From Segatella copri (GTDB lineage: Bacteria; Bacteroidota; Bacteroidia; Bacteroidales; Bacteroidaceae), in NCBI RefSeq assembly GCF_002224675.1, contig NZ_NMPZ01000004.1:1-64000 (forward strand): a DNA stretch of 64,000 nt, read 5' to 3'. The position numbers and the translations under genes are program-made. Below are positions 55,129 to 62,719 of the stretch, piece by piece; positions within the stretch are counted from its first letter, which is position 1; the number at the start of each line of letters is the position of its first letter. The notes beneath the pieces are model-generated. The model made no database searches. It was not told the DNA's origin and saw only the letters and a program-made list of their open reading frames with translations.

Positions 55129-56169
55129 TTAATTGTTGTCTTCATCGAAATGGGTATGCTGTTCGTACAGTTCTGCCATTTCCTTAGTTTTGTCTCTCAT
55201 ATAGCTTACAGCATTTCGGGGATAGATGACTCTTACCCCGGGGCCATAGCTCATGAGTACAGAGTAGAGTTCAAAGTTGATGACCACTGAGATCTTGAAG
55301 ATACAGCTTCCGTCCTCATTCTGCCTGATAAGCTCCTGGCTATGATGAAGCGGCTTGGTCATGATATACTTGCTTTGCTCAGGGGAAGCCCAGAACTTGA
55401 TGGTGCGTGGCTTGTTGTCGATATTCTTGCTCACCCCTATAACATCGTCGAAGAACTTCTCGCTATCAAACTTCGGGTTCTCCCTGAAGGGTTCATCGAC
55501 AGGCTCAATGGATACAATTCTGTCAAGGGCAAAGTTGTACAGGACCAAGTCTTTTTTCACTGAGCAGAAAAGGAACCATCTGTTTCTGTATTCCTTCAGC
55601 AAATAAGGGTAGAGAATATATTCATTTGCCTCCTTTGCGTTGAAAGACTGATACATGATTCTAAGCGTCTGCTTGTTGGCGATGTAATTGTAGAGAGGGT
55701 TCAGAAGTTCCAGTCCTTTGAGGTTCGGCATCGAGTCAAAGTGGATGATGGGCTTTCTGTTGCTTCTGCTGATCGATAGCTTGTCTTGCAATCTTCCCAC
55801 CACGTCTGCCATCTCCGAGAAATGGTCAAAGTCCTCCAGCTGCTTGAGCATTTCAACGGCTTCCTTCATGATTTCATAGTCGTTTTCAGACAGAGGCATG
55901 TCGAAGATGGAATAGTCGGGATCGGCATAGCGGTAGTATTTGCCGTCATATACTTCTATAGGGGCATTGTAGCCCAGTTTGTCACTGCGCATGATCTGCA
56001 GGTCGGCCTGCACGGTTCTTAATGAGACTCCTTTAGAGATGCCTTCCATGTCATAGAGGGCATCACTGCAAGCATCCACCAGATTGTCGATAGTCCATCG
56101 GCGATACTTGTTTCTCAGGCAATTGTCTATAGTCTTGTACCTTATTAAGGCATTCTTGTTTGCTGGCAT
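55129..56169 (-). CDS. WYL-domain transcriptional regulator
   Basis: A 346-residue regulator with an N-terminal winged helix-turn-helix (RWTIDNLVDACSD, SLRTVQADLQIMRSD) and a central WYL domain (ILYPYLLKEYRNRWFLFC at about residue 205), with a C-terminal WCX extension. WYL proteins bind nucleic-acid or nucleotide ligands and often control defence or DNA-damage loci. An inverted repeat at 56215-56227, 12 bp upstream of its -7 box, occurs in two other promoters of this region, so the protein probably regulates itself and them. Confidence 0.85.
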   Translation of the reverse strand: MPANKNALIRYKTIDNCLRNKYRRWTIDNLVDACSDALYDMEGISKGVSLRTVQADLQIMRSDKLGYNAPIEVYDGKYYRYADPDYSIFDMPLSENDYEIMKEAVEMLKQLEDFDHFSEMADVVGRLQDKLSISRSNRKPIIHFDSMPNLKGLELLNPLYNYIANKQTLRIMYQSFNAKEANEYILYPYLLKEYRNRWFLFCSVKKDLVLYNFALDRIVSIEPVDEPFRENPKFDSEKFFDDVIGVSKNIDNKPRTIKFWASPEQSKYIMTKPLHHSQELIRQNEDGSCIFKISVVINFELYSVLMSYGPGVRVIYPRNAVSYMRDKTKEMAELYEQHTHFDEDNN

Positions 56170-56194
56170 AAGCTATTCATTTAAAAGTTTGGTG

Positions 56195-56227
56195 CAAAGA
56201 TAACAAATAACTCCGCAATCTATTTGC
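56195..56227 (-). promoter_or_regulatory. WYL-operon promoter and operator
   Basis: The minus strand has -7 box TATCTTTG (56195-56202) and, 12 bp further upstream, the inverted repeat GCAATCTATTTGC (56215-56227; outer arms CGCAA/TTGCG). Position and spacing are the same as at 57573-57605 and 60582-60614. Confidence 0.65.
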
Positions 56228-56357
56228 GTAGCCATGAATATTTAACTTTTTCCTGCAAAAAAACAAAAGGAGGACTCCTTTTCCAGAAGAGTCCTCCTAC
56301 ATTTGCCGATTAAATAAATACATCCACGAAAGAATAAGTTCGTAAACGCTTTGTATT

Positions 56358-57047
56358 TTACCAATTGTCGTTCTCGTTGCCGGTAAGACCATTCTTGATA
56401 CACTCCTCAATCTTGTCCATTACTACATTTGAGTAGGCATGTGCCATGATCAAGGCTTTGCAGGATGTCTTTTTATGGGAGTCTTTGGCTGCAAATGGGA
56501 AGCAGGAATCCAAGGTCCACTTTTCATCGGAACGAACTGGTGGAGTCTGGCTTCCTCCAAGAGCTGCCATCCATCCGCCGCCTACCATCTTGGTGACACT
56601 GTAGAAAGGTACAGTATAGGTAACTCTCACCTTTCCGTCCTTGATATCACACTTGATGACGGGTTTGATGCTCACGTTGTAGGCGTTGCTTCCACCTGCG
56701 TGTTGTGCGATGTCTGCTACATAACCTTGTGCGATGATGGTTCCCAGTTCCTTGTCATTGAGTTTGATCACAGAGTTGGCGTCATTGAAGGTGGCAGTGA
56801 ACCAATAATTGAGAAGAACATAGAGCTGTGCCTTGCTTTGGCCAGGTGCTTCCATGACCTGTACATAGTCGATGGCGTTGTTCTTGTCAAGAGTGAGTTG
56901 CTTGCCAAGATTAGAGGCAGCTTCTACCCATTTGTCTCCATATTTCTCCTTGGCATACTTCTCTAGTTCCTCTGCTCTGAGAATCTGGGCGTTTGCTGAA
57001 ATTACAGCTGTTAGCAAAAGTGCTAATGACATTATTACTTTTTTCAT
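56358..57047 (-). CDS. secreted DUF4468-type protein
   Basis: A 229-residue protein with a signal peptide (residues 1-20, cleavage after ANA) and a DUF4468-like domain with a beta-rich core (KCDIKDGKVRVTYTVPFYSV). DUF4468 proteins are common periplasmic or surface proteins of Bacteroidales with unknown function. It lies downstream of the small membrane protein genes on the same strand, so it may be in the same WYL-controlled unit. Confidence 0.65.
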   Translation of the reverse strand: MKKVIMSLALLLTAVISANAQILRAEELEKYAKEKYGDKWVEAASNLGKQLTLDKNNAIDYVQVMEAPGQSKAQLYVLLNYWFTATFNDANSVIKLNDKELGTIIAQGYVADIAQHAGGSNAYNVSIKPVIKCDIKDGKVRVTYTVPFYSVTKMVGGGWMAALGGSQTPPVRSDEKWTLDSCFPFAAKDSHKKTSCKALIMAHAYSNVVMDKIEECIKNGLTGNENDNW

Positions 57048-57096
57048 TGTTTACCTTGTTTTATGAATGTGAATTGTTTATCTCGTTTCTGGCAGA

Positions 57097-57252
57097 TTAT
57101 CTTCCATTATCATGGTCATGAATCCATGCTTTCTGTTCATAACTGAGTCTATCCCAGTTGGTACGTGGCTTTCTTTTGTCGGTGTGGGTGATGGCTTTGC
57201 CAAAACCCTTAAATAACCATGCAAAGAAAAAAACTAAAAAAATACTTCCCAT
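57097..57252 (-). CDS. tiny membrane protein A
   Basis: A 51-residue protein beginning MGSIFLVFFFAWLFKGFGKA, with one transmembrane helix (residues about 3-16) and a basic, aromatic C-terminal tail. A paralogue with the same N-terminal pattern lies at 57414-57512. A 19-nt hairpin in its leader (57276-57294) sits 23 bases before the ATG, exactly as in the paralogue. Function unknown. Confidence 0.55.
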   Translation of the reverse strand: MGSIFLVFFFAWLFKGFGKAITHTDKRKPRTNWDRLSYEQKAWIHDHDNGR

Positions 57253-57275
57253 AAAATTAAATATGTTTGTCAGCA

Positions 57276-57294
57276 CCTTGGAACCATTCCTCGG
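57276..57294 (-). promoter_or_regulatory. conserved leader hairpin, copy 2
   Basis: On the minus strand CC-GA-GGAA-TGG-TTCC-AA-GG: a GGAA/TTCC stem with a 3-base loop and an outer CC/GG pair. It lies 23 nt before the start of tiny membrane protein A. The surrounding 36 bp are almost identical to copy 1. Confidence 0.5.
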
Positions 57295-57413
57295 TTTCTC
57301 TGAATCTTATTATTATAAAATAGGTGTTAGCTATGCAGGGAATTTGTATAGAGATACATTCCTGCAAGATTCAATGAACTGTCATAGTTCATTATTGCAT
57401 ACTTTCTGTGTTT

Positions 57414-57512
57414 CTAACGATCTTGGCGATATGTATCATTACTATGTTCCATAGCTTTACCAAAACCCTTGAAGAAATTAGCAAAAAACAGTAATAAGAA
57501 AATTGCTCCCAT
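57414..57512 (-). CDS. tiny membrane protein B
   Basis: A 32-residue protein starting MGAIFLLLFFANFFKGFGKA, a hydrophobic helix with a short polar tail. It is paralogous to protein A at 57097-57252. It is preceded by a WYL-type promoter/operator (57573-57605) and the 19-nt leader hairpin (57536-57554). Such small hydrophobic peptides can be type I-like toxins or membrane stress peptides, but no function is established. Confidence 0.55.
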   Translation of the reverse strand: MGAIFLLLFFANFFKGFGKAMEHSNDTYRQDR

Positions 57513-57535
57513 ATTATGAATGTTATTAGTCAGTA

Positions 57536-57554
57536 CCTTGGAACCATTCCTCGG
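57536..57554 (-). promoter_or_regulatory. conserved leader hairpin, copy 1
   Basis: On the minus strand CC-GA-GGAA-TGG-TTCC-AA-GG, 23 nt before the start of tiny membrane protein B and just after the predicted transcription start. Copy 3 (60545-60563) keeps the fold with a compensatory pair change. Confidence 0.5.
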
Positions 57555-57572
57555 TTTCTCTGAATCACGATG

Positions 57573-57605
57573 CAAAGGTACGGGCGTCCTGTGCAGTCAA
57601 TCTGC
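57573..57605 (-). promoter_or_regulatory. WYL-type promoter and operator, small-protein unit
   Basis: The minus strand has -7 box TACCTTTG (57573-57580) and the inverted repeat GCAGTCAATCTGC/GCAGATTGACTGC at 57593-57605, exactly 12 bp upstream. Nothing else gene-like was found in 57,606-57,977 except AT-rich sequence and a weak GGCG/CGCC stem near 57,890. Confidence 0.65.
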
Positions 57606-57953
57606 ATAGAAAAATATTTTTAAGAAAATGCATAAAAAAGAGAAAAAATCGCTTTTAATGCCATTAGCGATGTCTCTTTTATGTTCAAAGTGTGATGTCA
57701 TTTAATCGTGTTTATCGATAAGAAATTTGCTCAGTGATGTATTGTTGATAGGAGAATTGGAATATAGTTTTACCTGATGTAGTTTCAGGCAAAGCTAGTT
57801 TTAGTAGAATTTTAGGTGGCTAGTTACATATATCTTGACGTTTGTCGGAAACTTTCACGATGACTTAGTTATAAAGTTCACTAAAATAAAAAGGCGAATG
57901 TCATCACGACACCCGCCATTTATGATAATCAATGTTAATCTTTACCTACTTTC

Positions 57954-58053
57954 TTTGTAACTGCAAAATAATTATTGTATATTTGCAGCGTGAGGGATGG
58001 GTTAACCTTCAGAGACCCGCTCTTATTCCAGCCAGGCTTTTTTTAGTCTGGCT
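57954..58053 (+). ncRNA. predicted small RNA with own promoter and terminator
   Basis: A strong promoter lies on the plus strand: TTTG (57954-57957), a 20-bp spacer and TATATTTG (57978-57985). Transcription would start near 57992 and stop at an intrinsic terminator, AGCCAG/CTGGCT arms followed by TTTTTT (about 58030-58057). The roughly 60-nt transcript contains a GGGT/ACCC hairpin (about 58000-58020) and no ORF. It is convergent with the DUF2130 gene, whose stop is at 58060. Confidence 0.5.
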
Positions 58054-58059
58054 TTTTTG

Positions 58060-59394
58060 TTAGCCTAAGTGAGTGGAAGTTTCATCCATTCTTCTTGCCT
58101 CTTCAAACTTTTCCTTCATCGTGGGGTTACCGCGAGTGAGTTTCTTGATACTCAGGTCTTCCGTGTCATTGTTAGCCAGGCGAAGGTAGTTCTCTGAGCT
58201 GAGGAGATTATCCTTCATCTTCTGGAGAGACTTGATGGTCTTGTCGATCTCTTCAATGGCCTTGTTGAATTTTTCGCTGGCTTTCTGATAGTGACCGGCG
58301 AATTTGTCACGGAAGGCATTGACCTTGTTTTCAAAGTTGGTAACATCCACACTTTGCTGGCGAGCCAAAATGAGTTCCTTCTGGTACTCTATGCTCTTCT
58401 TGGATGCCTGGGTGAGGAGTGAGATCAGTGGCATGAAGAACTGAGGACGGATTACATACATCTTCGGATACTTGTAGGAAACATCAACGATACCTTCGTT
58501 ATATAGCTCACTGTCTGGTTCCAGGAGAGAGACCAAAACCGCATACTCGCAGCCTTTTTCTTTTCTGTCTTTGTCGAGCTTGGCAAAGAAGTCCTCGTTT
58601 TTATGCTTTGTAGCCGTGGTTTCCATCTCGTTTTTCATTTCAAACATGATGGAAATGTACTCTACGCTATCTGCTGTGTCTCGGAAGATGAAATCTCCCT
58701 TACTGCCGCCACTTGCATCATTGTCCTTTTCAAAGTAGGCGCATGGGTACATCATGCTTCTTACTCTGTTGAACTCAGTGCTGCAGTGAACCTCCAGGCT
58801 CTCTCCAATCATCTTGGTGGACATGTGGGCTTTCAGCTCCTTGTAGTGATCTACTTCCTCCTGCTTGAGCTTCAGCCGGCTTTGAAAGTCTTCTTTCAAG
58901 GTTTTTTCCTTGATGATTGCTTCCTTCTGGGCCAGCTCCATGTCTCCCTTGAGCTTCTGAATCTCCTGTTCCTTCTCTTGGAGGGTCTCCTTACTCTTAT
59001 TCTGCTCCTCCAGGATGGCAACCTTTAATTTGCTTTCGTTAGAGGACAGCTGTGTCTGCAAGGCTGCGATTTCCTTATCCTTTTTGGCAATCTCTTTTGC
59101 CAGACTGAGTTGGTTGGTATTCTCAATACCTTCTAGTTGGCTCTGAAGCTTGGCTATCTCAGCATCTTTCTGGGTAAGGTTAAGCTCTTTCTCAGAAAGC
59201 AGTTTCTGATAGTTCTGTTCTGCTTTCAAGGTCTCAGCCTTTTGCTCAGCCTTCTGCTGTTTCTCGAGTTCCTTCATGCGTCGTTCTACCTCCTGGTTAA
59301 ACTCTGCATTCTTGACTTGGCCAACAATAGCAGCATAGTCTGCTTCATCTACCTTGAAGACGTTGCCGCATTTAGGGCATTTCAGTTCTTTCAT
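58060..59394 (-). CDS. DUF2130 domain protein
   Basis: A 444-residue protein with an N-terminal zinc-finger-like pair CPKC (residues about 6-9), a long coiled-coil (about 25-190) and a C-terminal DUF2130 domain with ISIMFEMKNEMETTATKHKN, which resembles the PD-(D/E)XK nuclease-like core. Members are widespread and their role is not known; some sit near defence genes. A -7 box TATATTTG lies at 59521-59528, about 125 bp upstream. Confidence 0.75.
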   Translation of the reverse strand: MKELKCPKCGNVFKVDEADYAAIVGQVKNAEFNQEVERRMKELEKQQKAEQKAETLKAEQNYQKLLSEKELNLTQKDAEIAKLQSQLEGIENTNQLSLAKEIAKKDKEIAALQTQLSSNESKLKVAILEEQNKSKETLQEKEQEIQKLKGDMELAQKEAIIKEKTLKEDFQSRLKLKQEEVDHYKELKAHMSTKMIGESLEVHCSTEFNRVRSMMYPCAYFEKDNDASGGSKGDFIFRDTADSVEYISIMFEMKNEMETTATKHKNEDFFAKLDKDRKEKGCEYAVLVSLLEPDSELYNEGIVDVSYKYPKMYVIRPQFFMPLISLLTQASKKSIEYQKELILARQQSVDVTNFENKVNAFRDKFAGHYQKASEKFNKAIEEIDKTIKSLQKMKDNLLSSENYLRLANNDTEDLSIKKLTRGNPTMKEKFEEARRMDETSTHLG

Positions 59395-59520
59395 ATCGTA
59401 TATTTTAATCTGTTATTTGATTGAATTGTCTATATTAAGTAAGGATTGATCACTTTCGGAACTTTCCATCTGGTTCCGGAAGGTATCTTCCTGCTATTTC
59501 TGTTTTAGCAAAGGGTATGC

Positions 59521-59528
59521 CAAATATA
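59521..59528 (-). promoter_or_regulatory. candidate -7 box of the DUF2130 gene
   Basis: The minus strand reads TATATTTG, matching TAnnTTTG. No WYL-type operator is found 12 bp upstream, so this gene is either independent or co-transcribed with the preceding gene at 59639. Confidence 0.35.
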
Positions 59529-59638
59529 ATTTTCTGCCAAAGGTGAGTCGGAGAAGTAGCAGGAAAGGAATTTTACTGTTCTTATTCCCGGTCACCTACC
59601 ATGTTGGTTAGAATATATAGTCAGATTTTCTCCATTTG

Positions 59639-60430
59639 CTATACGATCCATAGTTCATCGTCAAAGAAGTCCTTCTCGCCCAGTTTTTCACCAATCGCCT
59701 TGTATGGCATTTGACTGCAGTTAGGGCAGATGCAGTGGAAGTGTTTCCAGACGTTGTCTCCGTTCTTGCATTTTTGATCGGTTCTTCTTGGAATGAAGCG
59801 TACAAAATGATTGTTCTGCTCACAGTCCTCTCCCCATATCTTCTTGTAGTTATAGCCGCAGATCTCACAAGTTCCTTCAGTAACTTTGGATAGGTATTCT
59901 TCAAGTCGATCAGGGATATAGCCAGCCGTAAATGCCTTACTTGCTCTTTGGGAGTCCAATACATTATAGTACTTATAGACGTATTCAGCCCACATTTTTT
60001 CAAGCTTGAATGCCATATTGTCCGCGATGACTCTTCCGCTATGTCCACCTGCCCAGTCAAATTCTGGCATGGCTTCTTTGAGTTCCTGCGTGGATATGTA
60101 AGGGGTTGTCTCTATGTTAACAATGCATTCACAAAACAGGTCGGCATAATAAACTTCACGGTCTTTTCCACTCCAATCCTTATCTTTATAAGGATCAGAT
60201 TGGATAGTTCCAGCCATGATGATGCCAGTTCTTCCTTCCCCTACTTTTACCATGAAAAATCGATCTCCATCTTTTACCTGCTCATGGTCCCATATAGACC
60301 AGTTGAGGTCTAGATATTCGTTGGGACAGTCTCCTTCATTATAGCTATCCAATACTTGGATGCACTTGCTCAAGTCTTCCTTATGGAAGCTTGAAATAGC
60401 AGGATTCCACATTAAAACAACAGTCTTCAT
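59639..60430 (-). CDS. PUA/EVE-like plus HNH-type protein, possible type IV restriction enzyme
   Basis: A 263-residue protein. Residues 1-150 look like a PUA/EVE-type reader fold (SIWDHEQVKDGDRFFMVKVG, GIIMAGTIQSDPY), which binds modified bases in related restriction proteins. Residues about 185-250 resemble an HNH zinc nuclease module (CEICGYNYKKIWG ... FHCICPNCSQMPY), with an altered histidine region (NNHFVRFIP). This suggests a modification-dependent nuclease. The leader carries a WYL-type promoter/operator and hairpin copy 3. Confidence 0.6.
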   Translation of the reverse strand: MKTVVLMWNPAISSFHKEDLSKCIQVLDSYNEGDCPNEYLDLNWSIWDHEQVKDGDRFFMVKVGEGRTGIIMAGTIQSDPYKDKDWSGKDREVYYADLFCECIVNIETTPYISTQELKEAMPEFDWAGGHSGRVIADNMAFKLEKMWAEYVYKYYNVLDSQRASKAFTAGYIPDRLEEYLSKVTEGTCEICGYNYKKIWGEDCEQNNHFVRFIPRRTDQKCKNGDNVWKHFHCICPNCSQMPYKAIGEKLGEKDFFDDELWIV

Positions 60431-60544
60431 CTTTTTGATATTTTTAGTTCAACAAAGTTTTGATTAATATTTAAGTTGCAATTGTCAAGCAACTATGTTT
60501 TATCGATTTAGATGTCTTTTCATACTAGCCTCCTTTTTACCTTA

Positions 60545-60563
60545 CCTTGGGACAATCCCTTGG
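60545..60563 (-). promoter_or_regulatory. conserved leader hairpin, copy 3
   Basis: On the minus strand CC-AA-GGGA-TTG-TCCC-AA-GG. The stem keeps the length and layout of copies 1 and 2, with an A-T pair replaced by G-C. It lies 114 nt before the 59639-60430 gene. Confidence 0.5.
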
Positions 60564-60581
60564 TTTCTTAGTTTGATGTTG

Positions 60582-60614
60582 CAAAGGTAATAAGTATGTG
60601 TGCAGTCTATCTGC
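60582..60614 (-). promoter_or_regulatory. WYL-type promoter and operator, HNH gene
   Basis: The minus strand has -7 box TACCTTTG (60582-60589) and the inverted repeat GCAGTCTATCTGC/GCAGATAGACTGC at 60602-60614, again separated by 12 bp. The gap to the gene start (about 145 nt) is leader containing hairpin copy 3. Confidence 0.65.
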
Positions 60615-60711
60615 GCAGGAAAATATTTCTAAGATTTTTGATGTTTTTATGAGGGAATAACAGCTTTTGGGGTCTATTTCGGTGAGTAGAGTTATATTTT
60701 TCTAGTTGGAT

Positions 60712-60742
60712 TTTGGCTTTTCAATGGATTTTGTTATATTTG
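60712..60742 (+). promoter_or_regulatory. promoter of the 60767-61975 operon
   Basis: TTTG (60712-60715), a 19-bp spacer and TATATTTG (60735-60742) match the Bacteroidetes promoter on the plus strand. The start codon at 60767 follows 24 bp later. Confidence 0.6.
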
Positions 60743-60766
60743 CATTTGCAATCAAATTTTGGTTTT

Positions 60767-60979
60767 ATGGTAAAGTTGAAGTCTTTTATCGATGTAAACA
60801 AACGAATTGTTCTGAACTTGATAGAGTTGGATGAACAGAATGCATCACTGGGTGTTAATCTGGATGATGCGGTTATTGCTGTGTGGGAAGCTTTGGTGTA
60901 TCTGGATTATAAGAAACTGGATGCCAAAGATTCCAAGTTGCGTTATGTTGCTTCTATGTCTCGTGTACCTGGTGCTTAG
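60767..60979 (+). CDS. hypothetical small protein
   Basis: A 70-residue protein of unknown function, beginning MVKLKSFIDVNKRIVL, without signal or membrane segment. The start at 60767 is chosen over 60713, because the promoter would lie inside the longer form. It is followed with no gap by the 331-residue gene (stop TAG at 60977-60979, ATG at 60980), so the two are co-expressed and may interact. Confidence 0.55.
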   Translation: MVKLKSFIDVNKRIVLNLIELDEQNASLGVNLDDAVIAVWEALVYLDYKKLDAKDSKLRYVASMSRVPGA

Positions 60980-61975
60980 ATGAATAGGTTTAGAAGCTAT
61001 ACACGTGAGGCGCTTCATGAGGCATTGCGAAAGGAGCGTTTGGTCAATTTGACATCAAGTATCGAAAAGGAGTGTGTGCTTTCTGATTTGAAGGTGATTG
61101 AGCGTATTGACAATCATGAGACTGTTGTTTTGAATGAACGATTAAAGGAAAGCTATAAGCGTATCAAGGTAGAGGCTTGGCCTTTTGGCACAGACCTTTA
61201 TGAAGAGCAGAAAGTATCTAGACCCGTAAGAAAGATGAAGGGCCCCAAATTCCTTAAATACAAGGTTGACAAAAGTGTGGAAGAGGCACTTGCTCCTTTC
61301 ATTGACCTGTACATAGAAGATTGGGACTATGTAGTAGAAAGAGAATCTTATAAGTGGGATGCTGTTAAATGCTTCCAAGAACATTTTTCCTTAGATGCTG
61401 AGGATTTTGTTGAAATGATGCGCGCTTCTTTGGACAAAACTGACAATCTCCTTAGCGGCAATATGTATTTTGCCCGTGCTACCATCTTGAAGATGATGGA
61501 AACGAATCCTGAGGATGTCAGAACTTGCTTTAGACATTTATATGATGAGTCTATAGATATAGCTGATAGAATGACAAGTTTCCTTCAACGCATCAAGAAA
61601 CTGTTTAGTATTCAGAAGGCGCAGGGACTTTTTAAAGATAATGAAACTTATCAGCAAAGTTCAAGAACTGTTTCTGTTTATCTGTCGTTAAATAAGCCTG
61701 CTGAGCATTACCTTTACATGGAAAAAATGTATCAGACCTTTTTGGATGTCACCGGTGCCGATCTTCCAAAGATTGGTCGCACTGATTATGTACTCTTTGA
61801 GTATGAGATGGTTTGCGATGAGATTAGAAAGATATTGCTGAAAAATGACAAGCTGGTAGCTTTGCATGATAAGACGTATTCTGATATATATGATTATCAT
61901 TTGTTGACTCAGGATTTTCTGTATTATGTCTCTACTCATTATTTAGTATTGCATCCAACTGGGAAAGAGGAGTAA
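60980..61975 (+). CDS. McrB N-terminal-like protein without AAA domain
   Basis: A 331-residue helical protein. The central block (YKWDAVKCFQEHFSLDAEDF ... GNMYFARATIL, then DVRTCFRHLYDESIDIADRM) resembles the N-terminal DNA-recognition region of McrB-like modification-dependent restriction proteins. The GTPase AAA+ module that normally follows is absent. It may be a stand-alone recogniser or a truncated gene; 61,976-62,460 has a shorter, stop-interrupted frame that could be debris. Confidence 0.45.
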   Translation: MNRFRSYTREALHEALRKERLVNLTSSIEKECVLSDLKVIERIDNHETVVLNERLKESYKRIKVEAWPFGTDLYEEQKVSRPVRKMKGPKFLKYKVDKSVEEALAPFIDLYIEDWDYVVERESYKWDAVKCFQEHFSLDAEDFVEMMRASLDKTDNLLSGNMYFARATILKMMETNPEDVRTCFRHLYDESIDIADRMTSFLQRIKKLFSIQKAQGLFKDNETYQQSSRTVSVYLSLNKPAEHYLYMEKMYQTFLDVTGADLPKIGRTDYVLFEYEMVCDEIRKILLKNDKLVALHDKTYSDIYDYHLLTQDFLYYVSTHYLVLHPTGKEE

Positions 61976-62149
61976 TGGAGTTTAAAATGTTAGGTAAGTA
62001 GTATATCATAAGGTAGTGAAACCTTGCTGGGTATGAGAGGCAAATTGAAAAGTTGAAGGAGAAAGCAAAGATGTTTCGCCAAGCGGAACTTTGACAACTC
62101 CTTCCGCAAACCCATAGGCTGATGGGGTGACTTTGCCATCAAGCGAAAC

Positions 62150-62380
62150 ATCAAATTAGAAAGACGTTTCTTCCAACAAACCCCTGGTCTCCTGATGTGG
62201 AGGTAGGTGCTCGCATCTCTAATCTTTCTGGGAAATCACTAATCCTTATAGTCCAACAGCGAACGATTCCCGCTGACGTGGACTACTTGGATTAGGATTT
62301 CATTGCGAAGATAGTGGAAATAGGTGAGAACTCTGTAAAGAAAGAGGAAAACTTTCAGAGGATAGTGAACTTTTTGTGAT
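62150..62380 (+). other. decayed coding-like stretch
   Basis: The interval 61,976-62,495 has no intact gene. A frame from about 62,160 to 62,379 reads protein-like (WSPDVEVGARISNLSG, IVQQRTIPADVDYLD) but is broken by a TAG at about 62,296. It may be the remnant of a gene that followed the McrB-N-like gene. Its identity is unknown. Confidence 0.25.
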
Positions 62381-62496
62381 GTTGATAGCTTTGGACTAAT
62401 AACAAAATGTGGTTTATGGGGGATGCTTTCTGTATCTGCATCCCCCATATAATTAACCCACATTGTAGCAGCCTTTGGTGAAAAACTTAAAGAGTC

Positions 62497-62685
62497 TTAT
62501 TTGTGAAATAAAAGTGTAGATACTTCTTTTGCTCTCTGCTTGCAGTATTCATAGTTGCTAATGACAGATGTCAAATCTTGTTCGTTTTGTATTGGAAAAC
62601 AGCTTGGTTGGCTAAGATGGTTATACCATTGAGAAATTTTATTCCCATATGGTAGCTCCCACCACATGAAATTTTCATGTTGCAT
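62497..62685 (-). CDS. possible small ORF downstream of the 67-residue gene
   Basis: A 62-codon frame (MQHENFMWWELPYGNKISQW ... KEVSTLLFHK) that follows the 62720-62923 gene on the same strand. Adjacent frames also read protein-like, so this may be a C-terminal part of a gene disrupted by frameshifts. A GGAG lies only one base before the ATG, too close for a good ribosome-binding site. Confidence 0.3.
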   Translation of the reverse strand: MQHENFMWWELPYGNKISQWYNHLSQPSCFPIQNEQDLTSVISNYEYCKQRAKEVSTLLFHK

Positions 62686-62719
62686 TCTCCTTTTGTCGTG
62701 AATTCTCCACCCTCAGGAA

